DNA of 64,000 nt, from contig NZ_LT799418.1 of NCBI RefSeq assembly GCF_900162725.1, positions 1,080,011 to 1,144,010 on the forward strand, given 5' to 3'. Below are positions 43,627 to 54,135 of this stretch, in pieces. This stretch comes from Parabacteroides sp. Marseille-P3160 (lineage in GTDB: Bacteria; Bacteroidota; Bacteroidia; Bacteroidales; Tannerellaceae). Position 1 is the stretch's first letter. Each line of letters begins with the position of its first letter. Under the pieces are notes generated by a model. That model saw only the letters and a program-made list of their open reading frames with translations, was not told the DNA's origin and made no database searches. Position numbers and translations under genes: made by a program.

Positions 43627-44599
43627 ACCGCTTATCCATTAAAAAATCAGTTAACTGCAGGCAATCGGTTAACTGTTTTTTTGCCTTCAGTTGACTGAAT
43701 TTATGCCATGGCGGGGCGGATGAAAAGAAAAGCATCCCGACAGAGTTGAATTTGCAATGCCAATAATTGATATGCGTACTTCGGAACTGATTAATCCTGG
43801 CAAAACTTGTTGAATTTGGCGAAGCGACCGAATGGAGTCCTGTCGGAATTGATGAGATGGCATGATTTGTTCATAAATACGGAATGTGCATGTGAATAAA
43901 TAATAATAAACACTAAATCGGAAATCTTTATTTGTATTTGTTGTGTTTAATTTATATATATTTGTTGTGTTTGCTTAGGGCGTTAACCTGTACCTGGTTC
44001 TTCTTAGTAAATAGTAATTGTGTTGTTGAACACTACTATTAAATGTTTATATTGAAAAACGACAACTCTCGACAATCGAATTGTCTAATTTTATTTTTAA
44101 ATCCTAATTGTAAAAATAAATAAATTAGTGAGCTTATTTCATAAATTGTTATTTTGTTTCAGTTATAATGCTTATACTTGCATAATAGTTTGACAAATGA
44201 ATTAATTATGGTTATTGTGATCTTGTTTTAGATTTATTTCTATCGAATTGATTTTTCTAATTGTTTATCTTGTTAGTTATGGTATTTAAGTTGTTTAATA
44301 AAAAAGGAATGAATATGAGAAACCAAAAAAAGTCTATGTTTTCCTATGATGAGAGTATGTAGATTCTATTTTAGTATTTGTATTTAATGGAAAATTCCAT
44401 TAGAATATCTTGGCTGAAGGTATTTCAAAGTCGGCAACAATAGATAAATGCTATATTTTGTTGGGACATAGATCTATATAGTTAAGATAATACTTAGTAA
44501 GAAGTTTAATCACGGTAATTTGTCTAAAAGATAGGCGATTATTGAATGTGGGATTAAACGAATGCAGATTAATTCTTTATAAAAAATTAAACCGATTTT
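43627..44599. other. Long spacer and leader before the second susC
   Basis: About 970 bp, no supported coding region. The first part has further palindromes (CAGTTAACTG at 43648-43657, GGTTAACT at 43667, TTCAGTTGACTGAA at 43687-43700), the last two again 22 bp apart. A -7 box lies at 43957-43964, GTTAACCTGTA at 43982-43992, and GACAAT-CGA-ATTGTC at 44071-44085. If the -7 box is used, the susC transcript has a leader of more than 600 nt. Confidence 0.5.
43957..43964 (+). promoter_or_regulatory. -7 box upstream of the second susC
   Basis: TATATTTG matches the Bacteroidetes -7 consensus. TTTG sequences at 43931 and 43937 give spacers of 22 or 16 bp, neither ideal. Confidence 0.4.
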
Positions 44600-47500
44600 A
44601 TGTATTTAATTATGCAAAAAAGTAAATTGCTATCAGACGGTCTCTTGTACCTTTTCTCGACTTTCCTTTTGACATTTGTCGGGAACAAATTGTATGCGAG
44701 TGAAAATTTGAGTTCGAACCCGGCCATCATGCAACAGGTAAGAGCGGTAACCGGTGTCGTAACAGACACAAATGGAGAAACGGTCATAGGAGTGAGTGTG
44801 GTCGTTAAGGGAACATCCAATGGGACAATGACAAATACCAGAGGAGAGTACACAATGCAGGTCGGCGGGCAGAATCCGGTTTTGTCTTTTTCATGCATAG
44901 GCTATAAGACACAGGAAGTTCCGGCTGACAGAAATGTGATTAATATTATCCTTGAACTTGATCAGCAACAAATACAAGAAGTTGTAGTGGTTGGATATGG
45001 CGTTCAAAAGAAAGAAAACTTGACAGGGGCGGTCTCAACAATCGATGTTTCAAAGGCTATTGACAGTAAGCCGTTGATCGATATTCAGAAAGCTTTGCAA
45101 GGGATAACTCCCGGATTGACAATTACCTATAAAAACGGAAACCTGGGAGCGGGCCCAACCATGAGATTGCGTGGCGCCGGGACAATTATTGATGGTGTAG
45201 CAAGTGGGAGCCCGATGATTTTAGTAGATGGGGTTGAGACCGATCTTTCCTTTGTAAATCCGGAAGATGTTGCTAATATTTCCGTATTGAAGGATGCTGC
45301 AGCTTCTTCTATCTATGGAGCAAGGGCTGCTTTCGGAGTAATTCTCATTACTACAAAATCAGGGAAAAGTTCGGAGAAGGTGACCTTTAGCTATAGTAAT
45401 AATTTTGCGTATAGCAAGCCTTCCATCTTAACGGAATTTGCTGATCCGTTAGACGAATTACCCGTGATGATTGATGCAGGCCTCAGATCTAACGGACAGA
45501 TTGGAGAATCATTTGGAATGTTTCATGATAAACTGCTAACCGGAATTAAAAGATGGAAAGAAAATTATGCCTCAAGCCGTAACAGCAAGAATAAAGAAAT
45601 GATTTACGGAGAAGATTGGGAAATCATTGATGGCCGGGCTTATACTTACAGGGTTTGGGAACCACATAAAGAAATGCTGAGAGATTGGACTCCTCAAATG
45701 AATCATAATTTGTCTGCCCAAGGGAACTTCGGGGAGAAATCTAATTTTTTGATATCCTTGGGTTATACCGAACAAAGTGGTTTTATGCGCATTAATACCG
45801 ACAAACTGAAACGTTATAATGCGAACTTTAATTTGACAACCCAATTAGCATCATGGTTGACTTCTAATGTCGGTTATATGTTTAGCCGGAAAAATCATAA
45901 GGAACCCTTCAATTATTATAATGCAGGAAGTGGCACGAATGTGAGTGAGTATAATGGATATTTCGGTTATTATATGCGTTGGGGTAAATATTTCCCTTAT
46001 GGAACGTATGACGGATATTATTTCCGCCATGCTCCGGGGTATATGAGCCAAGCTAATTTGAATGACAATACACAGGACTTCATGCGATTAAGCGCAGATC
46101 TGACTGCTCGGATAACAAAAGACCTGACCTTCAAAATGGAATATCGTTTTACTACGGAAAACAATGATTTGCATATAAATGGGCATCCGATAGAAGTCTT
46201 GGATTTTTGGTCGGGAGGTTGGGATCCCAATAATATTATAGGAACGGCCCTATCTCAGGTCGGTACAGGAGGCGGATCCACTTCGGACAAGATTGCACAT
46301 AGCAATTCGAAACGGGAAAACCATCTGTTCAATGCGTATGCCACCTATACGAAATCGTTTGATGATAGCCATAACCTGAAAGTTATGGGAGGAACAAATA
46401 TCGAGAAAAATGATTTCCAACGAACTTATTCCGAAAGAAGAGGAGTAATGGATCCTTCGATGACTGATATTAACCTGACTACCGGGGACCAATTTGTTAC
46501 ATCTTCATGGAATATGCTGAAGCCAACCCATACTCAATATGCAATAGCCGGATTTTTTGCAAGAGTAAACTATGACTATATGGGCAAATATTTACTTGAA
46601 TTGAACGGACGTTATGATGGATCTTCCAGTTTCCCCCAACATCAACTCTGGGGCTTTTTCCCGTCCGCTTCAGTTGGATATCGTATTTCTGAAGAGTCTT
46701 TTATGGAACCTGTAAAAAGTGTAATCAATGATTTGAAGATAAGAGGTTCCATCGGTTCTATCGGTAACCAAAAAGTGAAAGATAACGCGTTCAGAAGTAT
46801 GATGAATACAGCTTCAGCTAACTGGATACTTGGTAGTGCTCTGGCTCCTACAGTTGGTACTCCCGGAATTGTGGATTCAGATATATCATGGGAAACGATT
46901 TTAACTTATGATGTGGGATTGGATGTACGTTTCTTAAATAATATATTCGGATTAACGGCAGACTGGTATCAACGTTATAATAAAGATATGTTGGCAATCG
47001 GAATGGAAATACCGAAGGCGGTAGGGACTGATGCCCCATTTACAAATGCCGGAGAAATGAAAACTACGGGTTATGAATTAAGTTTGGATGCTAACATCCC
47101 GATAAATAAAAACATTAATTTATATGCCGTCGCTACATTATCCGACTATCAAACTGAAATTACGAAATGGGATAATCCAAATAAAACCTTAGGAGCGTTA
47201 TATGAAGGGATGAAATTGGGAGAAATCTGGGGATTTGAAACCGACCGGTTGTTTCAGGAAGGTGACTTTACGAAAGACGCTTCCGGTAAGTATGTTTTAA
47301 ACTCAGGCATTGCCAGCCAGGCCGGGTTAATCAGTGGAAACTTCACTTATGGTCCCGGAGATATAAAGTATAAAGATTTAGATAAAAGTGGAACGATTGA
47401 TGCCGGAGAACTTACGGTAAACAATCCAGGAGATTTGAAGGTGATTGGAAATACTACACCTCGGTATGAATACAGTTTTCGTATAGGCGGTACTTTTTAT

Positions 47501-47974
47501 GGCTTCGATGCCGATGTGTTTTTTCAAGGAATCGGGAAACGCGATTATTGGGCAAATTCTGATTTGATTCTGCCATTATACAATCGTACGGATGCTCTTT
47601 ATGCACAACAATTAGATTTCTGGTCAGAGGATAATTTGAATGCTTATTTCCCCCGGCCGGCTATCGGACATGCGACCAATATCATTGGACGAGGAGTAAA
47701 CGGTTCTAACAACTTTATTACTCAATCCAGGTATTTATTGGATATGTCTTACCTGAGGCTTAAAAATGTGACCATAGGATATACCTTGCCACAGCCACTA
47801 ACTAAAAGAATTGGCTTAAATAAGGTACGCGTATATTTTAGCGGGCAAAATCTGGCAGAGTTTAAAAGCGACAGACTGCCGGTAGACCCTGAAATTAATG
47901 AGATCGAAGCGGCATGGGGGCGGACATATCCCTACCCCAGAACTTATTCGATGGGGTTGCAACTTAATTTCTAA
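44600..47974 (+). CDS. SusC-family TonB-dependent receptor (pair 2, murein salvage locus)
   Basis: 1124 residues. Signal peptide (about 5-35, ending LYAS), carboxypeptidase-regulatory-like domain (TGVVTDTNGETVIGVSVVVKG, about 50-120), plug with QEVVVVGYGVQKKENLTGAV and SVLKDAAASSIYGARAAFG (about 130-260), then the barrel with a terminal Phe (MGLQLNF). This is the usual SusC layout and a different branch from the receptor at 38321. It is the first gene of a run leading through SusD, NamZ and the amidase to MurQ, so murein fragments or MurNAc-containing glycans are the inferred cargo. An alternative ATG four codons in (44612) gives a more conventional signal peptide. Confidence 0.92.
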   Translation: MYLIMQKSKLLSDGLLYLFSTFLLTFVGNKLYASENLSSNPAIMQQVRAVTGVVTDTNGETVIGVSVVVKGTSNGTMTNTRGEYTMQVGGQNPVLSFSCIGYKTQEVPADRNVINIILELDQQQIQEVVVVGYGVQKKENLTGAVSTIDVSKAIDSKPLIDIQKALQGITPGLTITYKNGNLGAGPTMRLRGAGTIIDGVASGSPMILVDGVETDLSFVNPEDVANISVLKDAAASSIYGARAAFGVILITTKSGKSSEKVTFSYSNNFAYSKPSILTEFADPLDELPVMIDAGLRSNGQIGESFGMFHDKLLTGIKRWKENYASSRNSKNKEMIYGEDWEIIDGRAYTYRVWEPHKEMLRDWTPQMNHNLSAQGNFGEKSNFLISLGYTEQSGFMRINTDKLKRYNANFNLTTQLASWLTSNVGYMFSRKNHKEPFNYYNAGSGTNVSEYNGYFGYYMRWGKYFPYGTYDGYYFRHAPGYMSQANLNDNTQDFMRLSADLTARITKDLTFKMEYRFTTENNDLHINGHPIEVLDFWSGGWDPNNIIGTALSQVGTGGGSTSDKIAHSNSKRENHLFNAYATYTKSFDDSHNLKVMGGTNIEKNDFQRTYSERRGVMDPSMTDINLTTGDQFVTSSWNMLKPTHTQYAIAGFFARVNYDYMGKYLLELNGRYDGSSSFPQHQLWGFFPSASVGYRISEESFMEPVKSVINDLKIRGSIGSIGNQKVKDNAFRSMMNTASANWILGSALAPTVGTPGIVDSDISWETILTYDVGLDVRFLNNIFGLTADWYQRYNKDMLAIGMEIPKAVGTDAPFTNAGEMKTTGYELSLDANIPINKNINLYAVATLSDYQTEITKWDNPNKTLGALYEGMKLGEIWGFETDRLFQEGDFTKDASGKYVLNSGIASQAGLISGNFTYGPGDIKYKDLDKSGTIDAGELTVNNPGDLKVIGNTTPRYEYSFRIGGTFYGFDADVFFQGIGKRDYWANSDLILPLYNRTDALYAQQLDFWSEDNLNAYFPRPAIGHATNIIGRGVNGSNNFITQSRYLLDMSYLRLKNVTIGYTLPQPLTKRIGLNKVRVYFSGQNLAEFKSDRLPVDPEINEIEAAWGRTYPYPRTYSMGLQLNF

Positions 47975-47993
47975 ATTATAAAATAGAGTAGTT

Positions 47994-49754
47994 ATGAAAA
48001 GTAGAAATAAATATTTTCGAACATTGTTGTTTGCAGGCGTACTTTTTGCGGCTTCTTCCTGTGACGATTTTTTAGATAGACAGCCATTGTCTGATTTTAC
48101 CGATAATAATTTTTGGTCGAGCGAGGCTAATCTTAAAACTTATGCTTGGGGTTTTTATGATGAATTTCTTGGTTATGGGAATGGAGTAGGGACAACGGCG
48201 GAGTTTTATTTTTTATGGACGGGTTCTACAAGTAATGTTGTTAATATCACGGATGATTTGGCGAATGCGAATTTCCTTCGTTATACAGTCAATGCTACTG
48301 TGTCGAATACATATTGGTCCGATCGAAGCACAATCATTCGTCGAGCGAATAAGATGTTGGAGAAATTGCCTGAAGTACCGGGACTAAGCCAGTCTGCCAG
48401 GAATCATTATGAGGGGGTTGCACGTTTCTTTAGAGCTTATTCCTATTTTCGTTTGGTACAGCGTTTTGGAAACGTTCCATATTATGATTACACTGTTGGT
48501 TCGGTCGCCAATGATGAGGTTATTTACGTTCCTTATACCGAAAGGGGAAAGGTAATCGATAATGTGTTAGCCGATTTGACGGAGGCTGTTGCAAAATTGA
48601 ATGCCAACAGCAAGGATAATACGGTAAACAAGGATGTTGCTTTGGCATTGAAATCACGTGTAGCCTTATATGAAGGCACTTATCGTAAGTATCATAAGTT
48701 AGGAGATGGAAGTACATATCTTACTGCGGCAAAAGAGGCGGCAAACCAGTTAATGTCTTCCGGCACTTATAGTATTGGAACTACTCCCGCATCATTTAAA
48801 GCAAATTATAATTCGGAAGATTTGGCATCCAATAAGGAGATGATCCTATATAAATCGTATAAAACCGGATTATTGGCTCATTCGGTTCAGGCATTTACAA
48901 ATACATCTTCTATTGGCAACGGAATGACAAAGTGGGCCATCGAAAGTTATACGACTTTAAACGGTTTGCCCATTGAACAAAGCGGGAATTCCCAGTATTT
49001 GGGGGATAAATCGCTTGAAAATGTCCTTGCAAATAGAGATCCTCGTCTATTAGCAACAATAGACAGTGAAGGAATCAGTTATGCCGGGATTACAAACTCC
49101 ATTTCGAGATCAAGGACATCATCTTCGGGATACGTGGTAAATTTATATTATAACAGTGCTTCTCAAAACATAACAACTACAGGGCAGAATACGATTGATG
49201 CACCTGTATTTACTTATCCTGAAGTCTTGTTGAATTATGCTGAGGCTTGTGCCGAATTAGGATCTATCACTCAGTCCGATTTGGATAAGTCTGTCAATTT
49301 GCTTAGAGCAAGGGTGGGATTACCGAAATTAACTTACCTTAGTGATGACAATGTCCAAGTAGATGGAGTCACAATTAATGATCCGAAACGGACAACCGCC
49401 TTAGAGAATGTATCCGGGATTGTTCCTTCCATTATCTGGGAAGTACGCAGGGAAAGGCGGGCAGAGTTGATGACTTGGTCCATTATCCGGGCTTATGATT
49501 TGATGCGGTGGCATAAAGGAGAATATACGGATACAAATAAAAATCCGGATGTTGCCTTGGGAGCTTATGTCGGAACTGTTCCGGCAGGAGAAAAGATTGT
49601 CTTAAACGATAAGGGATATTTAATAATGTATAATAGCAATACTCTTAGCAGAGAGTTTGTAGATCCTAAAAATTATTTGAATCCGATACCAACGAATGAG
49701 ATACAACTTTATAAAACTCACGGTGTTGATGTTTTGAATAATCCTGGCTGGTAA
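47994..49754 (+). CDS. SusD/RagB-family binding lipoprotein (pair 2)
   Basis: 586 residues. The signal ends FAASSC (about Cys23), followed by DDFLDRQPLSDFTDNNFW, the typical N-terminus of RagB/SusD proteins. The C-terminal region carries the family ending RRERRAELM and NPIPTNEIQLY. It should bind the glycan at the surface and hand it to the SusC at 44600. It lies 19 bp after susC and is followed by a strong stem-loop before the NamZ gene. Confidence 0.93.
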   Translation: MKSRNKYFRTLLFAGVLFAASSCDDFLDRQPLSDFTDNNFWSSEANLKTYAWGFYDEFLGYGNGVGTTAEFYFLWTGSTSNVVNITDDLANANFLRYTVNATVSNTYWSDRSTIIRRANKMLEKLPEVPGLSQSARNHYEGVARFFRAYSYFRLVQRFGNVPYYDYTVGSVANDEVIYVPYTERGKVIDNVLADLTEAVAKLNANSKDNTVNKDVALALKSRVALYEGTYRKYHKLGDGSTYLTAAKEAANQLMSSGTYSIGTTPASFKANYNSEDLASNKEMILYKSYKTGLLAHSVQAFTNTSSIGNGMTKWAIESYTTLNGLPIEQSGNSQYLGDKSLENVLANRDPRLLATIDSEGISYAGITNSISRSRTSSSGYVVNLYYNSASQNITTTGQNTIDAPVFTYPEVLLNYAEACAELGSITQSDLDKSVNLLRARVGLPKLTYLSDDNVQVDGVTINDPKRTTALENVSGIVPSIIWEVRRERRAELMTWSIIRAYDLMRWHKGEYTDTNKNPDVALGAYVGTVPAGEKIVLNDKGYLIMYNSNTLSREFVDPKNYLNPIPTNEIQLYKTHGVDVLNNPGW

Positions 49755-49769
49755 TTTATGAGATGGGTT

Positions 49770-49807
49770 GTCTGTCGGATTTTAATGATTCCGACAGACT
49801 CTCTTTA
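49770..49807 (+). terminator. Stem-loop after susD 2
   Basis: GTCTGTCGGA (49770-49779) pairs perfectly with TCCGACAGAC (49790-49799), followed by TCTCTTT. A weaker CTCTTT/AAAGAG hairpin (49801-49817) follows. The T-run is interrupted, so it may be a partial terminator or RNA-stability element that separates high susCD expression from the enzymes downstream. Confidence 0.6.
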
Positions 49808-49907
49808 GAAAAAAGAGGATAAGATTTATAATCTTGTTTTCTTTCTGGCTAAATTTACAATTGATATCACAGAATAAACAATGGCTATAAAACAATAATC
49901 GTCGATA

Positions 49908-51074
49908 ATGAAAGCTATCAGGTTTGTCTTTTTATTCATCTTGACAGTTGTTTTTTTTCCTGTTCAGGCTCAGAATGTACAGGTGGGGGCTGAGGCTACG
50001 TCGGAATACTTTCCTTTGCTGAAGGGAAAACGTGTGGCGGTGCTCTCTAATCATACAGGAATGGTGGGGAAGGAGCATCTGGTCGATTTGTTGAAGAGGA
50101 AGAAATTTAATGTGACGGTGATCTTTTCTCCTGAACATGGTTTCCGGGGGAATGCGGACGCCGGGGAGCATGTGAAAAGCTCTGTCGATGAGAAGACCGG
50201 AATCCCGATTCGTTCCCTTTACGATGGAGACTCGCAAAAACCCGGGAAGGAGTCCCTGGACTTGTTTGACGTATTGGTCTTCGATATACAGGATGTCGGA
50301 CTTCGTTTCTATACTTACTACATTACAATGGTGAGGTTGATGGATGTCTGTGCTGAAAACAACAAGGAAATGATTGTACTGGATCGCCCTAATCCTAACG
50401 GGCATTATGTGGACGGCCCCATACTCGATATGAAATATAAATCCGGAGTCGGATGGCTTCCTATTCCGGTGGTACACGGCATGACCCTCGGAGAACTGGC
50501 TTTGATGACGAATGGAGAGAAATGGTTGCCGGAAGGACACGTCTGCAATCTGACGGTGATTAAATGTAAAAACTATACACATCAGACACTTTATCAATTG
50601 CCGGTTGCTCCGTCTCCGAATTTACCTAATATGAAAGCGGTATACCTCTATCCTTCCGTTTGTTTATTCGAAGGAACTCCCGTCAGCCTGGGACGCGGAA
50701 CGGAGTTCCCTTTTCAGGTATACGGACATCCGAATATGCTGGGATATACCTTTAGTTTCACTCCGCGGAGTATTCCCGGTGCAAAAAATCCTCCTTTGCT
50801 TAATAAATTGTGTTATGGCGTGGATTTGAGAAATATACCGGATGAAGAGATTTTTAAAAAAGGGTTTGACTTGAGTTATCTGATCGATGTTTATACTAAT
50901 TTAAACATTGGAACGCAACTTTTTACTCCTTTCTTCGAAAAATTGGTTGGAGTGGATTACATTCGCCGGATGATAGGCGAAGGTAAATCCGCCGCCGAAA
51001 TTAAAGAACGGTGGAAAGGAGATGTTGAAAAGTTTAAAGAGCAACGTCGGCCTTATCTTCTCTATCCGGAATAG
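49908..51074 (+). CDS. namZ: Exo-beta-N-acetylmuramidase NamZ (DUF1343), paralog 1
   Basis: 388 residues with a signal peptide (about 1-21, ending VQAQ). It belongs to the DUF1343 family (GH171), whose characterized members in Bacillus subtilis and Tannerella forsythia release MurNAc from the non-reducing end of murein-derived glycans. Conserved blocks are FSPEHGFRG, FDIQDVGLRFYTY, LDRPNPNGHYVDGP and GRGTEFPFQ. It would act in the periplasm on fragments brought in by SusCD. A second paralog lies at 57494. The two differ in their middle sections, for example in the LDMKYKSGVG segment here. Confidence 0.92.
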   Translation: MKAIRFVFLFILTVVFFPVQAQNVQVGAEATSEYFPLLKGKRVAVLSNHTGMVGKEHLVDLLKRKKFNVTVIFSPEHGFRGNADAGEHVKSSVDEKTGIPIRSLYDGDSQKPGKESLDLFDVLVFDIQDVGLRFYTYYITMVRLMDVCAENNKEMIVLDRPNPNGHYVDGPILDMKYKSGVGWLPIPVVHGMTLGELALMTNGEKWLPEGHVCNLTVIKCKNYTHQTLYQLPVAPSPNLPNMKAVYLYPSVCLFEGTPVSLGRGTEFPFQVYGHPNMLGYTFSFTPRSIPGAKNPPLLNKLCYGVDLRNIPDEEIFKKGFDLSYLIDVYTNLNIGTQLFTPFFEKLVGVDYIRRMIGEGKSAAEIKERWKGDVEKFKEQRRPYLLYPE

Positions 51075-51125
51075 AGAAAAAGATGAAATAAAATGGGGTT
51101 GATTGTTGTCATTTGAAGGAAATAT

Positions 51126-54100
51126 ATGGAAAAGGGAAAACGTTTATGGTTAGTTTTGGGAATCCTGCTTTGCCTTCCGGCTTTTTTACCGGGACAAGTG
51201 TTGCAGATCGAGGTGGACAGTACGTTATATAAACAACTTACGAATATTTACCAGCAATCGGTTTCGGACGGTAAAGTGAGGATCGATAGCTTTTTTGTCG
51301 ATACAAAGAAAAAGACGGTTGATCTATACGCTGATTTAATCCTGTCATATATGCCGATGACGGAAGAGAAAGTCGGGCGGATCGAAATGTGTGTGCGTGA
51401 TTATTTGCCGGAATCTTATAAGAAATATGAAATTAACGTATTTTCCGACGGACAAAATATCCGGGATTTAGTCCCTAACTTCTACCGAACAACCTATAAA
51501 ATAGATAAGACAAGAATTTTTACCAATAGGGAAAAGGATCCGCCTCTTAAAAGAAATCTCTCGGCGCCGGTTGAGTCCTATGCGAGCGGGTTATCAAACC
51601 GGCATATTGCCTTGTGGCAAAGTCACGGATACTACTATGAACAGAAGTTGGCCCGGTGGGAGTGGCAGCGGGCGCGCATTTTCCAGACCGTAGAGGATTT
51701 ATATACGCAGAGTTACGTGTTGCCTTATCTTGTCCCGATGCTGGAAAACGCCGGAGCGACGGTCTTGCTCCCCCGTGAAAGGGATACTCAGCAGGATGAA
51801 ATTATTGTAGATAAGGAAAAAAGCAGCGGAAAGTCCGTTTATAGGGAAACCGTCGGTAAAGAGCCGTGGGCGAAAGGAGATAGCGCTGGCTTCGCTCATT
51901 GGAAAGAAGTGTATCTGGATGGAGAGAATCCTTTCCGCGCAGGTTCTTACCAACAAACAAAAACCATAAGCAAGGGTAAGGAGAGCCTTTGCGAATGGAT
52001 TCCCGATATTCCGGAGAAAGGAATGTACGGAGTCTATGTTTCCTACCGGACAGAAAAAAACAGTACGGAAGATGCTCTTTATAGCGTGTATCATTCGGGA
52101 GGACGTACCGATTTCAAAATCAACCAGACAATGGGGGGCAGTACCTGGATTTATCTGGGCGAATTCATGTTCGATAAAGGGATAAATCCAAACGCGAAAG
52201 TGACCTTGTCTAACCAAAGTGAAAAAAGTGGACGCGTTATCACGGCGGATGCCGTAAAGATTGGCGGCGGCATGGGAAATATCGCCCGTTTGCCAAAAAA
52301 TCCGAAGAACCTGGCCATACATTATCGCCCGGAGATCAGTGGATATCCCCGCTATACGGAGGGAGCCAGGTATTGGCTGCAATGGGCCGGAATGCCGGAT
52401 AGCGTTTATAACCGCAGTAATAGTGAGAACGATTATACCGACGATTATACCAGCCGCGCCTATTGGGTTAATTATATCTCCGGAGGTTCGCCGGTTGCGC
52501 CTGAACAGGAAGGATTGCATATACCGATCGATATGGCTATGGCTTTTCATACGGATGCCGGGACCACTTATAACGATTCCACTATCGGGACGTTGGGCAT
52601 CTATATGACGCACTTTAACGAGGAGAAATTTGCAAACGGCGTTTCCCGATGGGCATCGCGTGATCTGACGGATTTGATTATGACGGAGATTGTCTCCGAT
52701 ATCCGCAGGGAGTATGAACCTGAATGGACGCGCCGGTATTTATGGAACCGTTCGTATGCCGAAGCAAGGGTGCCCAATGTGCCGACAATGCTTCTGGAAT
52801 TACTTTCCCATCAGAATTTCGCCGACATGCGCTATGGGCTGGATCCCCGTTTTCGGTTTACGGTAAGCCGTTCGATTTACAAGGGGATATTGAAATATCT
52901 TTCCAACCAGTATAAAACCGAATATGTCGTGCAGCCGCTTCCGGTACAATCCTTCAGCGCTGTTTTCTCGGGAGAGAACCAAGTGGAGCTCCGCTGGCAA
53001 CCGACGATCGATGTCGCCGAGCCGTCCGCCCGGCCGAACCGGTATATCTTATACACCCGGATCGGGGAAGGCGGCTTTGACAATGGACGGATCATTGAAG
53101 GACCCGGAATAAGGATTGACATTCAGAAGGACCGGATTTACGGTTTCAAAATAACGGCCGTGAATGAAGGTGGAGAAAGCTTTCCTTCCGAAATCCTTTC
53201 CGTATGCCGGCGTTCGAATGAGAAAGGATCCGTATTGATCGTCAATGGGTTTGACCGCTTATCCGCGCCCTGCAGCTTTAGTTCGAAAGATAGCCTGGGC
53301 GGCTTTCTCGATTTTATCGACCAGGGGGTGGAATATAAAAAACAATACAATTATATCGGACGGCAAAATGAATTCCGCCGCCAGATACCCTGGATGGACG
53401 ACGACGCCTCCGGCTTTGGCAATAGTTATGCCAATTATGAAACGACCGTCCTTGCTGGAAACAGTTTCGATTATCCTTTGCTACACGGACTTTCCGTTCA
53501 GAAAGCGGGCTATTCTTTTGCTTCTTCAAGTGTAAAGGCGGTATCGGAGGGACAAGTCCGTTTGGAAGAATATCCTCTGGTCGATCTGATCTTGGGAAAA
53601 CAGAAGCAGACAAAAATAGGACGAGGCGTTTTTCCCGCGGAGTTTAAGACGTTTCCCAAAGAATTGCAAAACAAGCTTAGCGCCTATTGCCAACAGGGAG
53701 GGAATATTTTTGCCAGCGGCTCTTATATCGCTTCCGACCTGTGGGATACAGCGGAGGCTGACGAAGAAGACCGGCGTTTTGCGGAAGACATATTAAAATA
53801 CAAATGGCGTGTGGGGAGGGCTACCCTTACCGGTTGGGTAAAAAGCGTCGCCTCGCCCTTTCCTACTCTTTCCATGGAGAGTTTTATGTTTTATCAACAG
53901 TTGAATTCACTTTCCTATGCGGTTCAGTCACCGGATGCAATCGAGCCAGCGGGGGAAGATGCCTATACGATATTCCGTTATTCGGAGAATAACCTGAGTG
54001 CAGGCGTTGTCTTCGATGGAAGTTACCGTACCTGCATACTCGGTTTTCCTTTCGAAACGATTGAAAATGATAGCCAGAGAGATTCACTGATGAAAAGAAT

Positions 54101-54128
54101 ACTTAATTTTATGTTTAACAATCAATAG
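51126..54128 (+). CDS. Multidomain amidase_3-like enzyme with golvesin-type insert
   Basis: 1000 residues with a signal peptide (about 1-23). An N-terminal domain (24-150) precedes a split zinc-amidase fold. His167 (WQSHGYY), Glu190 and His474 (AFHTDAG) fit the metal ligands of N-acetylmuramoyl-L-alanine amidases (amidase_3), LLPRERD fits the VxLTRxxD step, and Glu558 (PTMLLELLSH) fits the catalytic Glu. A golvesin/xanthan-lyase-like beta domain (about 255-380) is inserted in the fold. An FN3-like domain (about 605-700) and an uncharacterized C-terminal domain follow. Proteins of this type are often called xanthan lyase. The motifs and neighbours instead support removal of peptides from MurNAc, which would expose glycan ends for NamZ. 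It lies between namZ and a glycosyltransferase gene. Confidence 0.75.
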   Translation: MEKGKRLWLVLGILLCLPAFLPGQVLQIEVDSTLYKQLTNIYQQSVSDGKVRIDSFFVDTKKKTVDLYADLILSYMPMTEEKVGRIEMCVRDYLPESYKKYEINVFSDGQNIRDLVPNFYRTTYKIDKTRIFTNREKDPPLKRNLSAPVESYASGLSNRHIALWQSHGYYYEQKLARWEWQRARIFQTVEDLYTQSYVLPYLVPMLENAGATVLLPRERDTQQDEIIVDKEKSSGKSVYRETVGKEPWAKGDSAGFAHWKEVYLDGENPFRAGSYQQTKTISKGKESLCEWIPDIPEKGMYGVYVSYRTEKNSTEDALYSVYHSGGRTDFKINQTMGGSTWIYLGEFMFDKGINPNAKVTLSNQSEKSGRVITADAVKIGGGMGNIARLPKNPKNLAIHYRPEISGYPRYTEGARYWLQWAGMPDSVYNRSNSENDYTDDYTSRAYWVNYISGGSPVAPEQEGLHIPIDMAMAFHTDAGTTYNDSTIGTLGIYMTHFNEEKFANGVSRWASRDLTDLIMTEIVSDIRREYEPEWTRRYLWNRSYAEARVPNVPTMLLELLSHQNFADMRYGLDPRFRFTVSRSIYKGILKYLSNQYKTEYVVQPLPVQSFSAVFSGENQVELRWQPTIDVAEPSARPNRYILYTRIGEGGFDNGRIIEGPGIRIDIQKDRIYGFKITAVNEGGESFPSEILSVCRRSNEKGSVLIVNGFDRLSAPCSFSSKDSLGGFLDFIDQGVEYKKQYNYIGRQNEFRRQIPWMDDDASGFGNSYANYETTVLAGNSFDYPLLHGLSVQKAGYSFASSSVKAVSEGQVRLEEYPLVDLILGKQKQTKIGRGVFPAEFKTFPKELQNKLSAYCQQGGNIFASGSYIASDLWDTAEADEEDRRFAEDILKYKWRVGRATLTGWVKSVASPFPTLSMESFMFYQQLNSLSYAVQSPDAIEPAGEDAYTIFRYSENNLSAGVVFDGSYRTCILGFPFETIENDSQRDSLMKRILNFMFNNQ

Positions 54129-54135
54129 AATATTC

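Noticed and set aside
51699..52613. 304-codon minus-strand frame within the amidase-like gene
   Set aside because: No recognisable domain, antisense to a gene in an ordered operon with conserved motifs, and no start signals.
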